Below, piece after piece: positions 16,508 to 22,395 of a stretch of DNA of 22,395 nt. Numbering within the stretch: the stretch's first letter is position 1; the number at the start of each line of letters is the position of its first letter. The stretch covers positions 1-22,395 of the forward strand of contig DDBO01000065.1 of assembly GCA_002332755.1 (NCBI GenBank), in the 5' to 3' direction. Below the pieces are notes generated by a model. That model did not search any database and was not told the origin of the DNA. It saw nothing but the letters and a program-made list of their open reading frames with translations. The position numbers were made by a program, and so were the translations under genes. Source of the stretch: Bacteroidales bacterium UBA2030. GTDB taxonomy: Bacteria > Bacteroidota > Bacteroidia > Bacteroidales > TTA-H9.

Positions 16508-17998
16508 ATGTGCTTCAATAAATACATGCTTCCAAAAATAACCGCCGCCTTTTTGGCCATTCAGTTAATAATATTGGCTGGCTGCACGAAAGATTTTCTG
16601 GATGAAAAACTTAAAGGGGAATTTAGCAGTGAGACTTTTTACCAAAACGACAAGCAGGCTCTGCAAGCATTGACTGGTGTATATCAAGCTATTGCATTCA
16701 GAAATTTCAATAACGCCATTTGGGTATTTGGAGATGTGGCTTCCGACGATGCCACCAAAGGGGGAAATCCTGGCGATCAAGCAGAAATCACCTATGTAGA
16801 TGAATTCAAAGCCGATCGCAACAATGGCATTATCAATAACTACTGGACTTTTGCCTATGAGGCGATTGCACGTGCCAACAATGTCATTGCAAAAGTTCCA
16901 GAGGTTAAAATGGACGAAAACCTAAAGCAGAGAATGCTGGGCGAAGCCAAATTTCTTCGGGCGTATATGTATTTCAATCTCGTTAATATTTTTGGTAAAG
17001 TACCCCTTAAGCTTCTACCCCAGGATTCACCTGAAGCCATTCATGTACCCTTAAGTGATGAAATTACCATTTACAACCAGATAGAAAAAGACTTAACGGA
17101 GGCAGCTGCTGTGTTGCCTATATCATACAGTAGTCAGGATAAAGGCAGAGTGACCCGTGGAGCAGCTTTAGGTATGCTGGGAAAAGTTGCACTCTACACT
17201 CAACAATGGGCTAAAGCCATTGATTATTTCCATCAGCTTGAAGCATTGGGGCTATATCATCTGGAAGATAATTATGGCAAAGTATTCTCTCTATCAGGTG
17301 AGAACGGGCCTGAGTCGATTTTTGAAATCCAACACAAAGCCAATCAGATTCCATTTATGGGAAGCTGCTTAAACCAATGGTTTGCTCCCGCTATTGAAGG
17401 AGGATACTATTTCAATACCCCTACCCAATCACTGGTTGACGAATTTGAAAAGCTGCCCGATGGCACATCCGATCCCCGCCTCGATTTCACGATTGGTCGC
17501 GAAGGTAAACCCTGGATTAACGGGCAAATTTTTGAGGCCTCCTGGTCTCCCACCGGATACCTCACAAAAAAACACCAACAACCACTTTCCGAAGTGCCCA
17601 TTTCTACCAAAGGAGACGGCGACCTTAATTACATCTATTTACGTTATGCCGATGTTTTGCTTATGAAAGCCGAAGCATTCAATGAATTAGGACAACCCGA
17701 TTCAAGCCTTAGCAACCTAAATAAAGTCAGACAAAGAGCAAGAAACAGTTTCAACGGGCTCCCCCCTGCAGGCCTTCTTGCTGATGTAACCACTACAAAC
17801 AAGGAGGAATTGCGAAAAGCTATTATGCATGAAAGACGAGTTGAATTAGCCATGGAGTTCCACCGTTATTTTGACCTCATGCGTTGGGGTAAAGAGGTGG
17901 CAGAAAAAGCTTTAGGTGAAGGCTTCTCTTATGAAAAGAACCATTACCAGCCTATTCCCCAAAACGAAATTGATGCCAACAATGCAATCAACCCTTAA
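16508..17998 (+). CDS. SusD/RagB family glycan-binding lipoprotein
   Basis: SusD proteins form the lid of the SusC channel and bind glycan at the cell surface. This 496-aa protein has lipobox LAGC (Cys26) followed by TKDFLDEKL, with acidic residues suited to surface export. The N-terminal region FLDEKLKGEFSSETFYQND and the TPR-like helices (MLGEAKFLRAYMYFNLVNIF) are standard SusD. So is the C-terminal region YLRYADVLLMKAEAFNELG, RRVELAMEFHRYFDLMRWGK and QPIPQNEIDANNAI. An in-frame ATG at 16526 gives a tidier signal peptide and is a fair alternative start. It lies 18 nt after SusC and 36 nt before the LamG lipoprotein gene. The ligand residues cannot be assigned without a structure. Confidence 0.96.
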   Translation: MCFNKYMLPKITAAFLAIQLIILAGCTKDFLDEKLKGEFSSETFYQNDKQALQALTGVYQAIAFRNFNNAIWVFGDVASDDATKGGNPGDQAEITYVDEFKADRNNGIINNYWTFAYEAIARANNVIAKVPEVKMDENLKQRMLGEAKFLRAYMYFNLVNIFGKVPLKLLPQDSPEAIHVPLSDEITIYNQIEKDLTEAAAVLPISYSSQDKGRVTRGAALGMLGKVALYTQQWAKAIDYFHQLEALGLYHLEDNYGKVFSLSGENGPESIFEIQHKANQIPFMGSCLNQWFAPAIEGGYYFNTPTQSLVDEFEKLPDGTSDPRLDFTIGREGKPWINGQIFEASWSPTGYLTKKHQQPLSEVPISTKGDGDLNYIYLRYADVLLMKAEAFNELGQPDSSLSNLNKVRQRARNSFNGLPPAGLLADVTTTNKEELRKAIMHERRVELAMEFHRYFDLMRWGKEVAEKALGEGFSYEKNHYQPIPQNEIDANNAINP

Positions 17999-18034
17999 AT
18001 AAACCCTTATTATTAACCTAAAAAACCCACAACT

Positions 18035-19102
18035 ATGTTAAAATCAAGTCTTTTTAAAGCTCAAGCTCTCGTGATGATTGGCCTTTTGGCCATGGCCACT
18101 CTTTTTGTATCGTGTGGCAAAGACGAAGAAGAACAGTGGGGTGATAAAACCCAACTGAATACCCTGATTGCTGAAGCCGAAACAATGGCTAATGCAGCCA
18201 CTACAGCTGATTATCCTCAATCGGCTATTGATGAATTCAAAACCGTTCTGCAAACTGTAAAAACCGCTTCTGCCGGCAACCTAACAGAAGCTCAGATTAC
18301 CAACCTGATGACCCAACTCCAGGAAGCCATTAAAACCTTTGAGTCTAAAGCATATGGCTACATCGACGAAAGTCAAAACCTTATTGCAGGATGGCATTTC
18401 GATGAAGGCACCGGAACTACGGCAACCGACTATTCCACCAATGCTTTCGTTGGAACTTTCACCCGCGGAAGTGTTGCTGTTTTGGGTAATGATGCCATGA
18501 TGCCCTCATGGGTTGATGGTCTTAAAGGGAAAGCTATATATTTCAATAAAGGGGCTCATCTCGAAGTTCCCTATAATCCTGCCTTCCTGCCTCAAAATCT
18601 GTCGATTTCTGTGTGGATTAAGCCCGATGAACTCTATGAACACAACTACATCATTTCTCAAAACTACTGGCAAGGTTATAAGCTGCAGACCCAGGGCGCT
18701 GGCAAACCTTTCTTTACTTATAAGAAAGCCGACGGGGGCATAATTGATGCCGACAATGAAGCGGATGGATCCATTAAACCCAATCAATGGAACCACATTG
18801 TTATTACCCTGGATGGTACAGCTAAAGAATTAAAGTTCTACGTAAATGGAACCCTCACAAAGACATGGACCGAAGCCGATAAAGGCATTGGCCCCATTAC
18901 ACAGGTTTTGACCAACCCCGATCCTCAACCATTTATCATTGGAGGAGTAGCAACTGACGCTGAATTGGCAGCTAACTTCATGTCATGGACCACAGCAGAT
19001 AACCTTGGATATTTCAAGGGAATTATTGATGAGCTCAGATTATACAATATAGCACTCACCGAAGGACAAGTTACTAAACTTTATAATCAGGATAAACCCT
19101 GA
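18035..19102 (+). CDS. Surface lipoprotein with helical FIVAR/DUF4972-like region and LamG domain
   Basis: This 355-aa protein sits in the SusE/SusF position of the operon and is probably a surface glycan-binding protein. Its lipobox FVSC (Cys27) is followed by GKDEEEQ, a good match to the K-(D/E)n lipoprotein export signal, so it should face outward. Residues about 38-112 form a helical segment (TLIAEAETMANAATTADYPQ, AIKTFESKAYG) resembling FIVAR/DUF4972-type repeats. Residues about 115-355 are a concanavalin A-like LamG domain (LIAGWHFDEGTG, NLSISVWIKPD, QWNHIVITLDG, LKFYVNGTLT, GIIDELRLYNIAL). No catalytic motif is evident, so binding is more likely than cleavage. A closely similar LamG domain is fused to the secreted protein at 19207. 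An intrinsic terminator follows 39 nt after its stop. Confidence 0.85.
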   Translation: MLKSSLFKAQALVMIGLLAMATLFVSCGKDEEEQWGDKTQLNTLIAEAETMANAATTADYPQSAIDEFKTVLQTVKTASAGNLTEAQITNLMTQLQEAIKTFESKAYGYIDESQNLIAGWHFDEGTGTTATDYSTNAFVGTFTRGSVAVLGNDAMMPSWVDGLKGKAIYFNKGAHLEVPYNPAFLPQNLSISVWIKPDELYEHNYIISQNYWQGYKLQTQGAGKPFFTYKKADGGIIDADNEADGSIKPNQWNHIVITLDGTAKELKFYVNGTLTKTWTEADKGIGPITQVLTNPDPQPFIIGGVATDAELAANFMSWTTADNLGYFKGIIDELRLYNIALTEGQVTKLYNQDKP

Positions 19103-19141
19103 AACATTTTGGTTCGTGATGATGGTTTAACATTGATGTAT

Positions 19142-19171
19142 TCCCGGGCCTCGGGCAGGCCCGGGATTTTT
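19142..19171 (+). terminator. Rho-independent terminator after the PUL operon
   Basis: CCCGGGCC (19143-19150) and GGCCCGGG (19158-19165) form a perfect 8-bp GC stem around a 7-nt loop. The stem extends by one T-A pair and is followed by TTTTT (19167-19171). It separates the main operon from the T9SS protein gene. Confidence 0.88.
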
Positions 19172-19174
19172 ATC

Positions 19175-19182
19175 TAACTTTA
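19175..19182 (+). promoter_or_regulatory. Candidate -7 box for the T9SS-secreted protein gene
   Basis: TAACTTTA differs from TAnnTTTG only at the last base. It is 24 nt before ATG 19207 and directly after the terminator. No -33 element is visible, because that position is filled by the terminator stem, so this is tentative. Confidence 0.3.
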
Positions 19183-19206
19183 CATTTATCCACCCCGAAA
19201 TCTACA

Positions 19207-22200
19207 ATGAAAGAAAAATCAGCCTGGTTAATAATTATTCTATTTTGCCTTACATCGCATTCAAGAGCACAGCAAGGGCAGATCTCTATCCCGAGAATTG
19301 AATTGTTTCCTGTCATTCCTCAACCTCTCCATATTAGAAACTGGAAAAAAACCGCTAAAGATTACGACAGCCTGGTTTTCAACACCTCTATACAAGGGCA
19401 ATTCTTACCTTTAATTTCATTTGCCCCTGCCGGACAATTTAATTACCCAGAAAACGAAGCCATACTCCTGGATACATATGTGGGAAGTAACTACCACCAC
19501 CAACAGGCTGAAGCAATAAACATTATTCCCACTATTGTCGGAGCCACCCTCGTCGGAGTAGATAAATCTAACCAGCAAGGCACAAATTATGTAGCCAAGC
19601 TTAAGGATTTTTTCAATCTAAAAAACGGACAAAAACTTTACCTCAACAATTACCTTGGTGTGACTGGCGAAGACTGGTGGTACGAAGTAATGCCCAATGT
19701 TTTCTTTCTCCAGGTTAAAAAACTATATCCCCAATGCTACCCTGAGGCATCAGAGCATATGCACATTATTGCTGATCAATGGGCAAAGTGTATAAAAGTA
19801 CTTGGAGGAAGCGAAACACCATGGAATGCACCTCAAATGAATTACAGGGCTTTCAACTTCAAAACCTTAAAACCCCTGACCTCTGGTGTTCCTGAACCTG
19901 AAGCAGCCGGGGCAATAGGATGGATCCTTATTAACGTTTTTGAACAAACGGGAAATAAAGCCTATCGCATAGCAGCAGAACAAGCCATGGAATTTTTAAA
20001 CCAGCTGACTTCCAACCCTTCCTATGAACTTCAATTAGCTTATGGAACAGCTGCTGCTGCCCGTATGAATGCTACACTGGGAACCAATTACAATCTCGAA
20101 AAATTGCTGGGATGGTGTTTCGAAAAAGGCCCACTCAGAGGATGGGGCGCGATAAAGGGAAATTGGGGAGGGTACAGTGTTAGCGGCCTCTTGGGTGAAG
20201 TCTCGGATAACGAAAATGAAGGCTATGCCTTTTCAATGAATGGATTTCAGCAGGCAGGTGCTTTAGCACCCATTCCCAAATACGACAAGCGCTTCGCCCG
20301 TAGTATAGCCAAGTGGCTTCTTAACTTATCAAATGCAAGCGGTCTTTTCTACTCAGATGTTCTTCCCGCTGACCAACAAGATAGCTATTTATGGGCAAGC
20401 CAATATGACCCATTAGCCTGCATACCCTATGAAGCTTTAAAAGCTCCATGGCAAGGTCACCCTATTTATGCAAAAGGGGATGCCCTGGCAGGAGGCTGGG
20501 CACAGACCAACTTGTCCCTCTATTCTGGTTCCTCAGTAGGGTATCTCGCCGCCCTTATTAATTCTACCAACCATGAAGGCATCCTCGAAATAAACATGAA
20601 TGCCACCGATTGGTTTTCCCTTGAGGATTTACCAGCTATGCTCTTTTATAATCCTTATTCTGAACCAAAAACCATTCAACTCGAACTGCCTTCAGGATAT
20701 GATAAAATTTACGAAGCCATTACCGAATCCCATTTTTCTACATCATCAGGCAATATTTTTTATCTCACCCTGCCGCCTGACGAAGCGAGAATAGTACGAC
20801 TATATTCATCGGCCGATAGCCTATATACTCTAGACAACAAATTGATGGCCAACAATCGCATACTCGATTACAACTACAATTACAGCTTTCGGAAGCCATT
20901 ACGTATTAAGTCAATAGGTTTAAAAACCAGAGTAATTCTTAAAGGCAGCCACTTTGATGCCTGGTGTAATGCCGAAAACACAGGAGATAATCCATCCTAT
21001 TTATGGATTCTGGATAATGATACATTGGCCTCAAATAATGGAAAAGTCTCATTGGTGGCTCCTTCCGATACAGGTATTTATAGCCTAACCTGTATAGTAA
21101 ATTCCGGCATCGAAACCACACAAGACACAGTATCCTTGCGTATAGTTTCAGCTCTGCCTGAAATCACAAAAATCGACTCCATAAGTTCTGATAAATCCTG
21201 GTATCAAAAATCTTCTCTCGCAACATTTAAAGTTTGGGTTAACGGGGATAACCTTGATATCATCTGGAAATCTCCCATCCTTTCATTTATTGATAGCGTA
21301 GGAAATGGGTGTACTACTTGGTTACCGTCAAAAGATACGGCTTTTTGGTTAAAAACCATTGTAACCAATACATACGGAATTTCTTCATCTGACAGCATCG
21401 CTGTTTTAGTTAAAGACACCACTCAACTTTCACCCGAACCTTTAATTTGGCTGCCTTTCGACAACTCAATGAATAATGTTATCAACAATAGCCTTATTCC
21501 TCAATCTTTTGAAACAAAACCAGAGGAAGATCCTCGCGGAATTCCTCAATTTGCCATCCATCTATTTTCATCAAACAGTTACCTGAGGTTTAATTCTACA
21601 TCAGACCTAAATTTCGGCTGGCCCCTTTCCCTATCCATTTGGCTTAATCCCGAATCATACGGAATCGAGCGTTATCTTATATCTCATGGTTCATGGCAGG
21701 AACGTTTTAAATTATCCCTGTTACCAGACCGACGGCTCCGCTTCACAGCAAATACCTCTTCGGGAATAATAGACTTAGATACTAAAAAAATCATAAGTCC
21801 CAATCAGTACACACATGCAACAGCAGTCTATTCGGGCTATTCTCTGGAGATTTATCTCAACGGAAATTTGGAAACCTTTGTTCCCTTTCAAGGCAACCTA
21901 AATACTTCAGAAAAACCTCTGCTACTGGGTAGAATGTTAGAAAATACTACTGAATATGCTTTCATAGGTAAGATCGACGAATTCAGGCTGTACCATGGGT
22001 TATTACAGCCTAACCACATCAAAATGCTGCCCAAGACATGGTATACGACACCAAATATTTCTGATAGTCTTAAAATATATCCCAACCCTTGCTCAAAAAA
22101 TAGTATTCTTCATCTTTGGGCTCCAAGCCCAATAAAAGAAGCTGAAATGATTACCTTCACCGGAATTCGGCTACCTCTTATTTTCAAATTTATTTCACCC

Positions 22201-22305
22201 AATGATATTGAATTTTCCGCACCAGGCAGGTCAGGGGTTTACCTGGTGAAAATAATTTATGAAAACGGCAATAACGCAACCTCCAAAATCATTGTTATCC
22301 CGTAA
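19207..22305 (+). CDS. T9SS-secreted multidomain protein: unrecognised catalytic-like domain, Ig-like repeats, LamG, sorting domain
   Basis: This 1032-aa protein is built as follows. A signal peptide ending in SRAQ spans about 1-21. A domain at about 30-535 is paralogous to the 575-aa lipoprotein at 11657; it carries VGVDKSNQQGTNYV, Asp156 in DWWYEVMPN, GWGAIKGNWGGYSVSGLLGE, NASGLFYSDVLP and NATDW. Two Ig/PKD-like segments (about 575-740) follow, for example YLWILDNDTLASNNG and DTGIYSLTCIV. A LamG domain (about 744-942; LSLSIWLNPES, LEIYLNGNLE, IGKIDEFRLYHG) resembles that of the lipoprotein at 18035. A type IX secretion sorting domain (about 950-1032) begins LKIYPNPCSKNSILHLW and ends VYLVKIIYENGNNATSKIIV. 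It would be exported to the surface or the medium. It looks like an enzyme joined to a binding module. The reaction is unknown, and glycan cleavage is inferred from context. Confidence 0.75.
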   Translation: MKEKSAWLIIILFCLTSHSRAQQGQISIPRIELFPVIPQPLHIRNWKKTAKDYDSLVFNTSIQGQFLPLISFAPAGQFNYPENEAILLDTYVGSNYHHQQAEAINIIPTIVGATLVGVDKSNQQGTNYVAKLKDFFNLKNGQKLYLNNYLGVTGEDWWYEVMPNVFFLQVKKLYPQCYPEASEHMHIIADQWAKCIKVLGGSETPWNAPQMNYRAFNFKTLKPLTSGVPEPEAAGAIGWILINVFEQTGNKAYRIAAEQAMEFLNQLTSNPSYELQLAYGTAAAARMNATLGTNYNLEKLLGWCFEKGPLRGWGAIKGNWGGYSVSGLLGEVSDNENEGYAFSMNGFQQAGALAPIPKYDKRFARSIAKWLLNLSNASGLFYSDVLPADQQDSYLWASQYDPLACIPYEALKAPWQGHPIYAKGDALAGGWAQTNLSLYSGSSVGYLAALINSTNHEGILEINMNATDWFSLEDLPAMLFYNPYSEPKTIQLELPSGYDKIYEAITESHFSTSSGNIFYLTLPPDEARIVRLYSSADSLYTLDNKLMANNRILDYNYNYSFRKPLRIKSIGLKTRVILKGSHFDAWCNAENTGDNPSYLWILDNDTLASNNGKVSLVAPSDTGIYSLTCIVNSGIETTQDTVSLRIVSALPEITKIDSISSDKSWYQKSSLATFKVWVNGDNLDIIWKSPILSFIDSVGNGCTTWLPSKDTAFWLKTIVTNTYGISSSDSIAVLVKDTTQLSPEPLIWLPFDNSMNNVINNSLIPQSFETKPEEDPRGIPQFAIHLFSSNSYLRFNSTSDLNFGWPLSLSIWLNPESYGIERYLISHGSWQERFKLSLLPDRRLRFTANTSSGIIDLDTKKIISPNQYTHATAVYSGYSLEIYLNGNLETFVPFQGNLNTSEKPLLLGRMLENTTEYAFIGKIDEFRLYHGLLQPNHIKMLPKTWYTTPNISDSLKIYPNPCSKNSILHLWAPSPIKEAEMITFTGIRLPLIFKFISPNDIEFSAPGRSGVYLVKIIYENGNNATSKIIVIP

Positions 22306-22365
22306 ACTACAGCCCTCCCTCTCAGATGTTAGCAATCCCCTATTTAGTGCAAAAAGAGGAATTGA

Positions 22366-22395
22366 TTCGCAAATCAGAAGTTACGTGCTACATCC
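22366..22395 (+). repeat. 30-nt exact copy of an internal prfB segment at the window edge
   Basis: These 30 bases are identical to 4602-4631 in prfB (codons for SQIRSYVLH). The match begins abruptly at 22366 (A before it here, G in prfB) and runs to the last base. Between the preceding stop (22305) and this copy I see no gene. It may be a contig-end or assembly artefact, or the start of a second prfB-like fragment. Confidence 0.8.

Noticed and set aside
1..22395. CRISPR array, tRNA, rRNA, insertion sequence or prophage
   Set aside because: I saw no regular direct repeats, no tRNA- or rRNA-like sequence and no transposase or phage gene on either strand.

Overview
The window comes from a member of the Bacteroidota (Bacteroidetes). 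It carries a SusC/SusD pair, a hybrid two-component sensor of the polysaccharide-utilisation type, a type IX secretion (T9SS) C-terminal sorting domain, lipoboxes followed by acidic surface-export residues, and TAnnTTTG-like promoter boxes without Shine-Dalgarno-led starts. The T9SS tag argues for an environmental or T9SS-bearing lineage rather than Bacteroides itself. All twelve genes lie on the + strand.

Region 1 (1-4755) is housekeeping. It holds the 3' part of purN, a radical SAM protein of Elp3/HemN type, a GME-fold (DUF6873-like) protein, a sirtuin deacylase, recX, and prfB. prfB is expressed through an intact programmed +1 frameshift at codon 22. The first three genes overlap, and recX and prfB are 3 nt apart.

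Region 2 (4756-5008) is a 253-nt intergenic stretch. It contains an 18-nt perfect GC-rich palindrome, a small hairpin, and a 12-bp perfect inverted repeat whose right arm runs into the presumed -7 box of the next gene.

Region 3 (5009-22305) is a polysaccharide utilisation locus (PUL). A 1355-aa HTCS regulator is followed, after a 284-nt gap, by a tightly packed run: a cytoplasmic GH130 mannoside phosphorylase, a MFS-type transporter, a 575-aa lipoprotein of unrecognised family, SusC, SusD, and a LamG surface lipoprotein in the SusE/F position. A strong intrinsic terminator follows. Last comes a 1032-aa T9SS-secreted protein that combines a paralogue of the 575-aa protein with Ig-like repeats and a LamG domain. 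No recognised endo-acting glycosidase is present. The inferred scheme is that the T9SS protein and the surface LamG protein act on the glycan outside the cell, SusC/D import the products, the 575-aa lipoprotein trims them in the periplasm, MFS takes them across the inner membrane, and GH130 phosphorolyses the mannoside. The two unrecognised paralogues are the best candidates for a previously undescribed enzyme family.

The last 30 bases of the window exactly repeat an internal segment of prfB. This is either an assembly or contig-end artefact or a second prfB fragment, and it should be checked before anyone uses the right edge.
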